Shown here in pieces: positions 39,211 to 50,060 of a stretch of DNA of 64,000 nucleotides. A program made the position numbers and the translations under genes. Each line of letters opens with the position of its first letter. The stretch's first letter is position 1. The stretch comes from Chrysophaeum taylorii (Eukaryota > Sar > Pelagophyceae > Pelagomonadales > Pelagomonadaceae), in NCBI GenBank assembly GCA_029834535.1, contig JAQMWT010000362.1:124001-188000 (forward strand). The letters run 5' to 3'. The notes beneath the pieces are model-generated. The model saw only the letters and a program-made list of their open reading frames with translations. It had not been told where the DNA came from and ran no database searches.

Positions 39211-41531
39211 GACTGAGCGAGCGGTTTGCTTTGGCGCGCTGGTTTGAACTGCTGCTTGGCCTAGGGTTTCAAACTGCTGCTTTTCTTCCTCGAGCGGTTT
39301 CCTCGCCTTCCAAAGAAGTTGGGGGGACTGGGAAGTGTAATAAGGGGTTGTGTGGTGACGTGCCTGGATCCGGAAAGGTTCGAGACACAGGCGTGTCGTC
39401 GTGTAAAACCCCGGGCTCGTGTGGGGGAGGACGTCGGCGAGCACGCTCGGCAACCGCAACACGGCGGTAGCGGTCAGCGAATCGCAAGCTCGCACGCGTC
39501 GATATCGCTCTTGGTGAAGTCGCGGCGGCACGTCGCAACCCTCCGACGTGGGTGTCGACACGGTCCGACGTGTTCGGCGTCGGCGCCCTCGCGGATCCGA
39601 GAGCCTGGATAGCCCAAAATTTCCTCGCCGCCAAGCTTGCCTAAAGCACCATGAGGACGCACTGCCACGGACAGCAATACCGCCCGGCCTCAAGTGATCG
39701 AGCCCCGAATTTGCTATGAGTGACAGGCTTTCCTTTCCGGGCAGTACCGTGATGTGGCGGATCAAGAATCAGCAGTTTCCCCTCTCAACACTAAAACCCA
39801 CATATACTTAGTTGATAATAATCGCCCCTATAGCGAGGGCGATGCTCAGTGTGGTTTTGACGACGATCGTGACATCATTCTCCGTAGGCTCGTACGTCTT
39901 CTTTCTGACCTTGCGCATATTCTTCCCATGGATATCGACTTTCAAAGTCAATGAAACGATGGCCAGGCCCAGGACCAATGCATTCATCTCGAGCGACCTT
40001 GTGATCGATCGTCTCCTGATGCTACGTAATAATCATCATGACCGCCGCGTCGAAGCTGAGAGAAGGGCGTCGACCAAGGCGTGCAAGAAGTCTGGGATGG
40101 GGAGCCGCCGCAAGAAGGTGCGGCGGTGACGACCGTCGCCGCACTCAGCACCCATCCTCGACTCGCATCACGGCTGAAAACGCGCCTACCACATTGATGA
40201 AAAGAACACCTTCTATCGGAAAATATTATGTTTCCCAACCAATCACGACCCATCGCTGGCGCGAAGAATCTTAATTAAAACGGCCGATCGAAAACCCGGA
40301 AGCCGCTGGTTGTGTTGCATCGGTCCCGCAGGTCCTCGTCGCAAGCGCCCTGTCGTCACCCTGCTCCGTGCGCTATTCAGCAGCATATTTGCGTTTTTCG
40401 GCCACCAGGGGTAACGACGGAACGTTTTTGCCTCAGAATATGCTGAGTCAGGAATACTTGAAGTCTGCCCGCAACCTAGCTCGGGACATTATTGGTGGTG
40501 TTTCGTGTCGCGACACCGTGGATAATGATCGCGCATCTCGACGAAACGCTCGCTTGGACCCAAGAAGAACTTGAAAACTCGCGAGCTGCGCATCAACAGC
40601 TCGTCGACAAGCTGTCGTTCGGTCACGACGAAGGGGAGGAAGAGAGGCAGCTCGTTCTCGAGCCTAAAGTTCAGGCCACCCACGAACCTCCTCGGTACGA
40701 CCAAGCTAACACCTTCACCCAAGACTCTCCCCGCAACGCTGCCGGCAAGTTCAAAGTACGGTTATTCGCCAAGCGACAACCGCCGAGCTCGATCGAGCTC
40801 TCGATCAGGACTGGATACCCGAGCTACGTCGTCTCGTGAAGGCAATATTATCTAGGTCACACGCGTAATGTCGTCGCATGGCCTGACCTACGTGCGCGGG
40901 TCAAGAATTCCCCTCGCTCGTACAATGAATGGGAGAAAGGACGATGGGGGAAGGAACGTGCGGCGGGCGGGATCGAGGTGTTCAACGCATAGTGGTGGGC
41001 AGTTCCTGGTCTCGGCTGGGAAGAGGACGGCGATGAGCGAGCTCGTGTCTGTCGGAGGCGCCGAATTTCGTTTTACACGCGTCGACCGTGACTGCGACAC
41101 GGGGCGGCGACTGGACGCAGTTTTTGTTCGACGAGGAGGGCAGCACCTCCCTCGTCGAGGGGCACCTGTTGTGGGTGGCGTACACGTCGAGGTCGCCAAA
41201 ATGCTGCTGTGGGCGAGGACTGGGAGCAGCTCCTGATGTCCCGAACGAGGAGACGATGGTTGGGATGGATGCGGTGGAGCATCGTGCGAGCGTCGACACC
41301 GAGATCTGGAAGATACGAGGACGATGTATGGGTCCCGGAAGCCCGGGAACCGCGCGACGATTGGTCGAGGTCCACCCAAAATAATGCGCCGTCGCCCAAG
41401 ACGTCCGACGGCGTTTGTGGTTCCAGCTTTTTCGACGCCTTGGCGTCGCACGGCCGTCTCCCGCAGTCTCGCAAGAAGCGGTCGCTTTGGGTCGGTCTCG
41501 CAGTTCATAACGGTCAACGGACAAGACCACC
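39211..41531. other. 2.3 kb without a firm gene call
   Basis: Upstream region of PCNA, then mixed sequence. A plus-strand frame at about 39,720-39,950 contains THIYLVDNNRPYSEGDA, reminiscent of the 'vDxHRP' segment of CDC45 but short and isolated. A frame of about 105 codons at 40,525-40,839 (MIAHLDETLAWTQEELENS) looks helical, with no family. The area 40,990-41,500 has several frames that pick up from one another, as in a decayed gene, but I recognise no product. No RNA gene or clean repeat was found. Confidence 0.4.
40525..40839 (+). CDS. Small hypothetical protein, doubtful
   Basis: 105 codons from an ATG. The first about 40 residues (LDETLAWTQEELENSRAAHQQLVDKL) are heptad-like and would form a short coiled coil; the rest is polar and low complexity. 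There are no neighbours in the same orientation for 700 bp and no family match, so it may be chance or a remnant of a gag-like frame. Confidence 0.25.
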   Translation: MIAHLDETLAWTQEELENSRAAHQQLVDKLSFGHDEGEEERQLVLEPKVQATHEPPRYDQANTFTQDSPRNAAGKFKVRLFAKRQPPSSIELSIRTGYPSYVVS

Positions 41532-42731
41532 ATGTTACCTTTGTGGTGCAGCATCGCGTCGGCCCTGAGCAGCAAGAGCGTGTCGGTCCGCGTCGACGCG
41601 CGCGGCAGCGTCCTGGTCCCGACGCGACGCGTCGAGGGGGTCTCGTGGATCCCGGCGCGTGCTGCGGGGCGGCGCGAAGCGTTGGGGGCGGCGGGCGCAG
41701 GGGCCTTAGGGGTCGCGGCCAACCTGAGCCTCGCGCCGGGCGTGGTCGCGTGGGCGGTGCGAAGGCCGCTGGACCCCGGTTCCCCCGCGAGCTGCGAGGC
41801 CTGGCTCGCGCGCGGCGAGCGCGGGCGCGTTGTCTACGAGCGGGACGGGGTCGTCGTGAGCGACGTGCGGGCTCTCGACGCGCTCGGCGGGTCGTGGCGG
41901 TGCCTGCGGACATCGCGGGGCCGCGTTGTCCAGTCGGCGCTGCGCGTCGTCGACGGCAGCCTCCATCCCGGCGCCCTCGCGGGCTACACGCGCGCTCTGG
42001 GGGCTACCGCCCTCGCCGCCGCGCCGAGAGCCCCGAAGAGGATTCTCAACCTCGGCTTGGGCGGCGGCTCGGTCCCCAACTTCCTCTGTGCGCACACGGA
42101 CGCCGACGTCCTAGCGGTCGACGTTTCGCGGGCGGTCGTTGCCGCCGCGCGCGCGACGGTCCCGCCGCCGGAGGACCGCGTCTCGATATTAGTCGACGAC
42201 GCGGCTCGGTTCGCCGCCCGAGCCGCGCGAGAGGGGGCGACCTTTGACCTCGCGGTCATCGACGTCTTCGACGACGCCTCGAGGCCGCCACCGAGCCTCA
42301 CGACCCCCGACTTCGCGGCCTCCGTCGCGGCCCTCGTATCCCCTTCCGAGGGGGGGGTCGCGATGAATCTCGTCGGCGTCACTGCCCTCGGCGATGAAAG
42401 CGTCCAGCTCGACTGCGCCAAAGCGGCGCGCGAAATGGTCATCGCCTTTGAAAGAAAAGGCGCTTTTTCCCTCCTGACGCCGGCCGACGAGACCCAAAAC
42501 GCCATCCTCTGGTGCCTCTTTGACGACGACAACAACAAAAAACCACCCCGTCACCGACGACCACCACTTCACCTTCTCCGTGCGCTCGAGGCGAAGCGGC
42601 GAGCCGCGGCCCGCGCCGCCTTGGCTGGCGTGCAGTTCGACGTCCTCGCCGAGCTGCGAGGCACGGTGCCCGTCACTTCCGCGACCATCGACGCCCGCCT
42701 CGCCGAGGTCGCCTTGAGGAGGGGGTGGTAG
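41532..42731 (+). CDS. Spermidine-synthase-like Rossmann methyltransferase-fold protein
   Basis: 399 residues. KRILNLGLGGGSVPNFLCAHTDADVLAVDVSRAVVAAAR (about 172-210) is the nucleotide-binding glycine loop and acidic beta-2 end of the spermidine synthase / class I methyltransferase fold. RVSILVDDAARFAARAA and FDLAVIDVFDDASRPPPSLTTPDF match the following 'D.vv.DlfD....P..L.t.eF' stretch common to spermidine-synthase-like proteins, including those lacking aminopropyl transfer activity. Residues about 40-70 read ARAAGRREALGAAGAGALGVAANLSLAPGVVAWA, a twin-Arg followed by a hydrophobic run, which resembles a thylakoid-lumen (Tat-type) second transit signal. If right, the protein sits in a plastid lumen, but this is an inference from a short pattern. 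The C-terminal 60 residues are helical and basic. Confidence 0.65.
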   Translation: MLPLWCSIASALSSKSVSVRVDARGSVLVPTRRVEGVSWIPARAAGRREALGAAGAGALGVAANLSLAPGVVAWAVRRPLDPGSPASCEAWLARGERGRVVYERDGVVVSDVRALDALGGSWRCLRTSRGRVVQSALRVVDGSLHPGALAGYTRALGATALAAAPRAPKRILNLGLGGGSVPNFLCAHTDADVLAVDVSRAVVAAARATVPPPEDRVSILVDDAARFAARAAREGATFDLAVIDVFDDASRPPPSLTTPDFAASVAALVSPSEGGVAMNLVGVTALGDESVQLDCAKAAREMVIAFERKGAFSLLTPADETQNAILWCLFDDDNNKKPPRHRRPPLHLLRALEAKRRAAARAALAGVQFDVLAELRGTVPVTSATIDARLAEVALRRGW

Positions 42732-42910
42732 AGGTTGTGTGTGGTCCTCCTCGTGAGTCACCCCCTCCTCCGGAGAGTAGAACCACCACCATATAGAAAG
42801 AAGAAAGCCCTTCGGTTGGATATGTTGGGATATGAGTCACCTGCCACCTTCCCCAAGCGTAGCAAGAATTTTTACGCCCCTAGAGCCATAAGAAAGAAAG
42901 CGATAGAAAG

Positions 42911-44206
42911 ATGGTGGTCTTGACCGTGCCTGTCGCCGAGCGGCGCGCCGTGTTCAAGAAGCTGTTGGCGCTCCCCGACAACCGCGTGTGCTTCGACTGT
43001 CCGCAGAAGAAACCGATGTGGGCGTCGTCGACGTTTGGAGTGTTCATTTGCCTCGACTGCGCCGGAGGGCAGCGGCGCCTCGGGACTCATCTCACCTTCG
43101 TGCGGAGCGTCGACATGGACGAGTGGACGCCCGAGCAGTTGGAGGCGATGAAACTCGGGGGGAACAAGCGCGCGCGCCTCTATTTTCGCGACAACGGAGT
43201 CATGGACCTCCACCAGCGCCAGGACCTCAAGTACTCTTCGTCGACTGCCAAGACGTACCGGACCAAACTCCAGCGCGAAGTCCAAGCTTCGCTGGACAAG
43301 GGGACGGTTCTCGAGAAGGAGCAGACCAAGAAGGAGAAGAAGGAGGAGGGCGACGGCTTGCACAGGCTCATGCAGGGCTTGGAGGTGGAGAAAGGCGGGG
43401 AGGAAGTATTGCCCAAAGGAAAAAAAGAGGAGCCTCCGCGCGCGACCTCCGCGCCCGAGCTCGCCGAGTACGGGAAGACGCCGCCGGAGGAAGAAGGAGA
43501 GAAAGTGTCGGTGCCGACGCCGAAGAAGGCCCCGCCGGAGCCCAAGGGCACGCTGTCGGCGGGCATGCTGCTGGGTCCGCCGAACGCGACGCTCGGCGGC
43601 GGCAGCAGCCAGCCGCGACGGCAGACGCGCAGGGGCCCAAAGAAGATCGGCGCGCGCAAGCTGGACGACTCGGAGGACCTCAACTTCGAGCAGCCGCTCG
43701 CCGTAAAGCCCACAAAGAATACCCCCGAAAACGAGAGCGACACTTTCTTCGACGCGCCAGAGCCCTCGAGCCGCATCGCGGCCGCTTACCGGGAGGTGGT
43801 GCCCCCCGCCCCCGAGTCGCCGACCACGGCCCCCGAGCCGTCCGCGACGACGAACGGCCACTCTTCTTCCAACGGCCACTCTTCTTCCAACGGCCACTCT
43901 TCTTCCAACGGCCACTCTTCTTCCAACGGCCACCACGCCGCGACCACGACCGAGACAAAAAAGTCCGAGCCGACGGCGTCCCGGTTTGCCGACAGGAAGG
44001 GGTTTGGGAGCGACGCCTTCTTTGGCCGCGAAGACGACAAGCCGGCGGTCCCGACGGCCGCGCGCTTTGCCGGGAGCAGCGGCATCGGATCGGATGCCTT
44101 CTTCGGCGACGACGACGGCGGCGACCAGCAGAGCAACAACATCGCATCCCAGCTCAAGAGCACCGCCTCGGGACTCCTTACTTCGACCATCGACCGCTTC
44201 CGTTAG
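42911..44206 (+). CDS. ArfGAP of the ArfGAP2/3 (Glo3) class
   Basis: 431 residues. The ArfGAP zinc finger is complete: Cys27-x2-Cys30-x16-Cys47-x2-Cys50, followed by the Arg finger in GGQRRLGTHLTFVRSVDMDEW (Arg55 by alignment). These proteins trigger GTP hydrolysis on Arf1 and drive COPI coat cycling at the Golgi. The central part (about 125-290) is Lys/Glu-rich, with REPRAT-like short motifs. A run of SSS-NGH repeats (about 316-342) separates it from the C-terminus, where SRFADRKGFGSDAFFG and ARFAGSSGIGSDAFFGDDD match the Glo3-type motif of ArfGAP2/3. The final residues (SQLKSTASGLLTSTIDRF) may be an amphipathic helix. No intron seen. The start is good: MVVL with the finger at the expected distance. 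Confidence 0.93.
   Translation: MVVLTVPVAERRAVFKKLLALPDNRVCFDCPQKKPMWASSTFGVFICLDCAGGQRRLGTHLTFVRSVDMDEWTPEQLEAMKLGGNKRARLYFRDNGVMDLHQRQDLKYSSSTAKTYRTKLQREVQASLDKGTVLEKEQTKKEKKEEGDGLHRLMQGLEVEKGGEEVLPKGKKEEPPRATSAPELAEYGKTPPEEEGEKVSVPTPKKAPPEPKGTLSAGMLLGPPNATLGGGSSQPRRQTRRGPKKIGARKLDDSEDLNFEQPLAVKPTKNTPENESDTFFDAPEPSSRIAAAYREVVPPAPESPTTAPEPSATTNGHSSSNGHSSSNGHSSSNGHSSSNGHHAATTTETKKSEPTASRFADRKGFGSDAFFGREDDKPAVPTAARFAGSSGIGSDAFFGDDDGGDQQSNNIASQLKSTASGLLTSTIDRFR
43855..43933 (+). repeat. 18-bp tandem repeat inside the ArfGAP gene
   Basis: Four nearly identical copies of AACGGCCACTCTTCTTCC encode (NGHSSS)n. Because the unit is a multiple of three, copy-number change would keep the frame. Confidence 0.9.
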
Positions 44207-44231
44207 AATCCTTACTACTAATCGACAGATG

Positions 44232-44520
44232 TTTGTCTGTCTTTAAATGTCGACTGCTAAGAGGGATGTGTGTGTGGGGAGTTTGTTTGTTTGTCTTTAA
44301 ATGTCGACTGCTAAGAGGGGGGGGTGTATGGGGAGCATGAAGGATGTGGTTGGGTTTGTGGGGTATGAGGGATGTGCCTGACGGGCGGAGAAAAGTACGC
44401 GGGACCTAGCCGGGGTCATCGCCGAGTCGTGGGGCAGGCGAAGAGAGGACGGGCCCCGCCCGTAGGTCGTACGCGTGCTGCCGCCGGATGTATGTACGAC
44501 GAAGGGTGACGTCCTGCTGG
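44232..44520 (-). repeat. Dispersed repeat, copy B (longest)
   Basis: Part 44,286-44,430 is the inverted counterpart of 27,801-27,945; part about 44,425-44,520 is the inverted counterpart of 60,781-60,886. The end near the ArfGAP stop is duplicated: CTTTAAATGTCGACTGCTAA occurs at about 44,241 and again about 54 bp further on. It starts 25 bp after the ArfGAP stop. Confidence 0.75.
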
Positions 44521-44559
44521 GATCGGGTGGCCTGGGTTGTTTGTTCCTCGATTTAGGGT

Positions 44560-45132
44560 AAGGATTATGTAAGCCTGCGATCCTCCAAGCCGTCTACGGC
44601 GACCTCGTAGACTATTTCCACGACCCGCGGCGGCTCTTTCAGCGCGCCATTCTCACGCCCCGTCGAAACGATGTTGTCGATGCTGACAACGCGCGCATGA
44701 CCGCAGCCTTTTTTTCCCGGAGACGAGGCGTCGGAGTTCTTTTCGGCCGACTAGGTTGGGTCGGAAGACGACGCCTCGCTCTTTACAGTCGAGTTTTCAA
44801 CTCCCTGACAACCAACGGCATGCTGACTTTGAGCGCGAGCTTATAGTCTTCGCAACCTCGACCCGTCGCACGGCCACTGCAACGGTACCAGATACATGAT
44901 CGATCGTGTCGTGTCACCGAGGCTCCTCCAACCTGTATCCCTTAAGGCCCGCCGACGCCAAACGATCAACAAGAGCCAGGGCCAGACGCCCCGCGAGGTC
45001 GGCGTCCTCTCGCCCAAGCCCGTCTTCTGTCACGTCCAGCTCTACGCGGCTCTCTGTCGATCGGCAACCCCGAGGATATGCTCTTCTGAGTCGACGACTC
45101 CACCCTACCCCACACGTGCTGCGCAATACTAA
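44560..45132 (+). pseudogene. Decayed Helitron/PIF1-type helicase fragment
   Basis: Carboxy-terminal part of a PIF1-family helicase of the sort encoded by Helitrons. A first block near 44,630-44,690 reads RAILTPRRNDVVDADN (usual form RAILTPTN..VD.iN). From 44,848 one frame gives LRNLDPSHGHCNGTRYMIDR (the RNLDP..GLCNGTR signature) and then INKSQGQTPREVGVLSPKP with VFCHVQLYAALCR (motifs V-VI, usually sHGQLYVALSR). The two blocks lie in different frames, and no N-terminal Rep or helicase domain is present, so it is a dead scrap. Whether it came from a Helitron or from a host-type PIF1 gene cannot be decided, since Helitron ends were not found. Confidence 0.75.
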
Positions 45133-45167
45133 TAATCCCCCTCCCGGCGTCTACACGCGCACTGTAG

Positions 45168-45441
45168 GTGAACTTACTGGGACCAGGTGAACTTACTGGG
45201 GTTTGAGATTGGGACTAGGTGAACTTAGTGACAAAGTGAACTTACTGGGACCAAGTGAACTTACTGGGGTTTTTAGAGTGAACGCAAAGGCTAGCGGCGC
45301 GTACGGATCAAAGCAGCTTAGATTGGCGGAGGTGAGAGCGACGAGCTCGAAGGTGAGTGGGGTGAGTGGGGTGTTACCACGAGTGGGTTTACGCCGAACT
45401 TACTGGGGTTAGAGATTGGGACTAGGTGAACTTACTGACCA
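45168..45441 (+). repeat. Minisatellite, left of the Copia insertion
   Basis: Irregular copies of GGTGAACTTACTGGGACCA and GGGGTTAGAGATTGGGACTA-like units, interrupted at about 45,280-45,385 by unrelated sequence. The array continues right of the Copia element at 50,061-50,126, so it was one array before the insertion. Confidence 0.8.
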
Positions 45442-48400
45442 TGTGAGAACTGAAATGGGGATGTGAGAACTATAATGGGGACGTGGTGCAGGGGTAAGTG
45501 TCATAGCTTCCTCACACAGGTGCTGGAAAAGAAAGAAAAGGAAAAAGGGGTAAGTGAGGTCCTCAAGAAGGAAACAGGGGTAAGTGAGACGCTCACAGAG
45601 GAGAAGCTTGAAGGAAGACGTCAGGAGAGAGGCAGTGTGGCAGAAAGAGACAGGAGATATCAGGGTGAAGTCACGAGGTGAGGTAACGAGCACGAAGCCG
45701 GAGGGAGGAGCTTCCGTACTACGGGTGAAGATATCGCTAAGGTTGTCAAGGCGGAGATTGTGTTGGAGATCAATGATGTGGTTGCGATGATATTCAGCGG
45801 TGCTGTAAAAGCGAATGGCAATATGGCGGGTGCGCCGCATGAGACATTGGAGACTGACTTGGGTGACGGTGGTGCTGTTATCGACATACATTGGGACCGT
45901 GTGACGAGGGAGATCAAAGGCATCAAAAAGTTTGAGAAGCCAAGAGAGCTCAGCAGTAGCGGCGTAAAGAGCGAGCAATTCAGCTTCAAAAGAGGAGCGG
46001 GCGAGGAGGTACTGCGAGCGTGAGCAGTAGGATATCATAGAGCCAGCAATGAGAAAGCAAAAGTCAGTAGTGGAGTGGCTGTCATCAGGGCCGTCGGTCC
46101 AGCTGGAGTCAGAATAACCACAGAGACGAAGGGTAGATTCGCGACCAAGAGCAAGTGTGGGATAAAGCGTGCCAGTGGGGTTTACCAGGATTGTGTGAAA
46201 AACGCGCACACTGATTGACGGACCCAGTGATATCAGGGCGAGGCATAACAGAAAGAAACAAGACACAACGGAGAATACGACGAAAAAGGGATGCATGCCA
46301 TGAAGACGTGATCGGGGGAGCCAGGTGCAGGACAATCAGCCGCAGAAAGAGGAAGAACTTTAGGAGCGGGAGTCAAGTCTGGTTGTGCGCGAGCACGCGT
46401 AATGCGGAGACCAACGTAAGTGGTCAGATCAAGCTCGCTAACGTCAGTGAAGGTTCGGAAACGGAGGAAGAAGGCTGGGTAATGACCAAGGCAAGGACGA
46501 GGGTGCGCCACAAGAAGATCATCAACGACAAGAACGAGACGTAGGACAACGGTAGAATTAAGCACGAGCTTGGAACGGCAAGTGTCACCAGATCCGCGGA
46601 CGAAGCCACAGTCATTGACGAGAAAGCGTGCCAAATAAAGCCACCAATTACGACAAGCTTGTTTGCAACCATACCAAGAGTGACGGAGCGTGTAAATGAT
46701 TTTGAAACCATCGGTGGGTTGGCGAGGAGCATAGCCTTCGGGTGGCCAGACATAGATGTCTTCGTCAATGGGAGCTTGGATAAAAGCGGAGCTGACATCC
46801 AACTTATGCAAATCCCAGTCGTGAACAGCAACGCCAGACAGGGGCTTGTATGAAAGCAGAGATGACATCTACAGGACGGTACGTGTCGTGGTAAGCAATG
46901 CCGTGAACCTGGGTGTAACCGCGGACAACGAGATGAGCAGTGTACGATTTGAAGCGGCCAGATTCATACTTCGTGCGGTGGACCCACTTCAAAGGGCAGA
47001 TGGTGCCAGAAAAAGTAGAAGGAACGCGAACAACATCCGAGCAACCGAGCTGACCGAGGGAATGATATTCTGTGGCAAGGGCTTGTAACCGACGTGCAGG
47101 ATTTGGATGGGCTGGGCGAGACAGAGGGGAAGGAAGACATAATGAACTAACAAACGAAAGCTAGAATAATTAACGTACACGGAAGGACAAGATGACACAG
47201 CATCGAAGGGAATGACAAGATGACACAGAATCGACAGTGCGTGGTAAAACGCCAGTATTGTGGGTTTGAGTTGGTTCTCCATTTGTTTCTGAATAATGTG
47301 CGCTTTTTGTCGACTTTGCGCGGTCGGCTCCGTTTGGCTCGACTTTGTGCTGCATGCTTTTTGTTTTGCATGCTTGTTGTTTTGTCGGCTCTGGTTGGCT
47401 CGACTTTGTTTTGCACGTTTTGTTGTTTTCTCTCTTTGGTTCGGCGGAGTTCATGAGCTCGTAGAATGGTCGGTTCACGTGATGGGGTGATCAGTCCCAG
47501 TGAAACCGGCGCATTCTCATCAAACACAGGGGACAAGGGGGCAACAGCGGAAGAACAGGTGACAATCGGGCAACAGCAGGAACAGGTGACAATGGGGCAA
47601 CAGTAGACGAGAGCTGGAAGCGTGATTCGAGAAAGTCAGAACAACGTTGAAGTTCCTTCGGTGGTTGACATTGCAGGAAATCTGATAAGCGAAACTGTCA
47701 GAAAAATCGAGGTCTGAAGAACAATAGCGACAAAAGTGCCTGGGATGACGTGCGTTAGACGATTGGTGCCACTGAGAATCGCAGCGGGGCAAAGATAGCG
47801 GGAACACAGGCTGGTATATATGATGGCAGTGTACCAGACGTCTGATGAGAACGTGGCCTTTGGGCAGATATATTGCATGGTGCATGGTGAACAGGTTATG
47901 ACGATGGTCGGAGTCGACAGAAGCAAAAACAGGCGTAAACAGGTTTGATGCGAACGTGGGTGTTTGGTTGTTGTGGTGCGAGCAAGCTGCCATGGGCACG
48001 ACCGCGTCACGGGTAGACCAGGCTGCTGGATGCCAGCCTGCTGTGGCAGATAAGGAAGTGGCCCGTTTGCGCATTCGCAAGAACGAAGTTGCCATATGGG
48101 CCAACGTTAGAGGAGCAAGCGGTGAGCTTTGCTCGTCATACTCGAATAGACTGCGGTAGAAGGTGGCGATAGTGGCAAAACAGTTGAGGCACGTAAGAAC
48201 GTTGCAGATAGCGTCGCAGACGTAAGAACATTGCAGATAGCGTCGCGGGTGCTGAGCACGGAATTCACTGCGATAGCAAAACCGGATTGTAAAGGTCAGA
48301 AAAGCGGCGAAAAGGCGAGAGTGCGCGAAGGAGAACCACAAATCACACAGCAAAGAAGCGTCTGTCCAGGATCCCGAAGATGAGCAATCCAAGCACATAG

Positions 48401-50060
48401 GAAGCACGAAAGCTGCGCACGCGAAAAATTGACAGGCACAGCTTAGTTGTGGCAGGTGAAATGCGCGATGGAACGTGATTCGCTGGTTTTACCAAAACCG
48501 ACAAGCACAACGAGGAGTGGATCAACGAATAGCAGAAAATGTAGAACGGGGAGTGGATTAACGAATAGCTGAAAATGCACAACGGGGAGTGGATCCACGA
48601 ATAGCTGAAAATGCAGAACGAGGAGGGGAGCAACGACGAGGTAAAAAGACAGAACGAGGAGCGGAGCAACGACGAGGGGGAAATACAGAACGAGGGGTTG
48701 AGCAACGAATATCGGAAAATACAGAACGAGGCGCCTGTGCAATGGGAGCTAAAAACTAAAACGAGGGGCTTCCGTGGGATGGGGTTGTTGATGTGCTTGC
48801 ATCAGACATTCGGCGGTACACACGCTGACTTGGAATTATCTTGATTGGCATGAGACAGAGTATCGGGAGGGGTATGTGAGACGGTGGGTGTGGCCGTTTA
48901 AGGCGGTGAAGGGGGTGGAATAGATGGTGGTATTAAGAAAAGCGGCGGAGTGGAACTAGAATCAGTCAAAGTGGGAGTAGGCATAAGCAGAAAAGGCAGC
49001 GTTAGTGGTGGTGGGTTTGGGTTGGTGTTGTTGGGTGTTTTTGGAGTCATTGGAAGTGTTGCGCTGTTGAGAAGAACGGCGATGGTGGGTAGCGCGTTGT
49101 CGTGGAATAGCTAGGAACGTTGAAACGTGCGGCAGTCCCTCTTAAAGTGATCCTTGCAGCCGCCAAAATGACATTGGGTAGTGTGTCGGAATCGAGTAGA
49201 GCCAGGTTGTTTGGAAAGGGGAGCGTCTAAGGTAGGTCAGTTGGAAGAGTCTGAAGTCGGGGTTGTGGCTGACGACGCGGCGGATAGCGCGGCGGAAGTG
49301 GTTGTGCATGCCATCTAAATTGATTGTTGTTGAACTTCTCAAGGGTACAACTACATTCATCGGTACGAAACGCGAGACGATAAAACAAAGCTAGTAAGTC
49401 GTGAAGCACGATGCACGTAGTCAAATGCGAGGACCCACTCGAGGGTGCGTCGGATCAGATGCCGAGCAACTTGAACTCCGGTGATTGGTACAATGCCGAG
49501 CAACTTGTATACTCCGATGATGAACTTGTTGAGGAAGTTCGCTGCGCGATCCCCACGGCCCATGTAGACATCGGTAATGCGCTTGTAAAGTCGCGTGAAG
49601 TTCATGACGCGGTTTTCATGGATATCAATGTTGTTGCTTTAAGTGAAATTCTTCTTCAGAGCAGCGAGATGCTGAGAAATTCTTCTTCAAAGCAGCGAGA
49701 TGCTGAGATGCTAGTCCACGTATCGTTGGTCAAGATAATGTGATCGCCGGTAGAGATGATCATGTTCGCGAGACGACGTGGCCATGGGTGGAAAAAAAAA
49801 AAGTCGCTCACCGCTGAAGGCATCAAGTTTGTGCGAAAGCTTGCTAGCTTGAATTCCGATCGAGGACATGATAGACGACAACGAACCGAACATGTAGCAA
49901 TGAACTGAAGCCGAGAAGGAGTCGCCACGAAGTCAAGCACAGGCTCGATCGTGAAGCACAGGCTCGATCGTGAAGGAGCACCTGGTACCATGTGAGAACT
50001 GAAATGGGGATGTGAGAACTACAATGGGGACGTGGTGCAGGGGTAAGTGTCATAGCTTCC
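45442..50060 (-). mobile_element. Copia-type LTR retrotransposon with both ends
   Basis: Element of about 4.6 kb read on the minus strand. Very short LTRs: 45,442-45,516 (75 bp, TGTGAG...CTCACA) and 49,991-50,060 (70 bp), almost identical. Target duplication GACCA at 45,437-45,441 and 50,061-50,065. Next to the right LTR the minus strand reads TGGTACCAG, close to the initiator-Met tRNA primer site common in Copia. From right to left: gag-like region (about 49,100-49,900), a repetitive and basic middle (about 47,150-48,750), reverse transcriptase (about 46,400-46,990; KLDVSSAF, SWYGCKQACRNWW, VVDDLL) and RNase H (about 45,660-46,200; GYSDSSW). No clear integrase was recognised. The coding part is broken, with about ten or more interruptions. 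LTR similarity suggests a fairly recent insertion, but 70 bp is too little for a firm age. Confidence 0.9.
48500..48745 (-). repeat. Minisatellite of about 37 bp inside the Copia element
   Basis: Six to seven imperfect copies of a unit with CAGAACGAGG and GCAACGAATA; the counterpart of the array at 5,490-5,725 in the rearranged sister copy. Confidence 0.75.

Noticed and set aside
39211-39765. An N-terminal extension of PCNA of about 185 codons
   Set aside because: PCNA has a fixed N-terminus at MFEATL; the extension has no similarity and looks like untranslated leader.
40888-41913. A 341-codon minus-strand frame near the spermidine-synthase-like gene
   Set aside because: Low-complexity Arg/Pro/Thr content, overlaps the plus-strand gene and has no domain.
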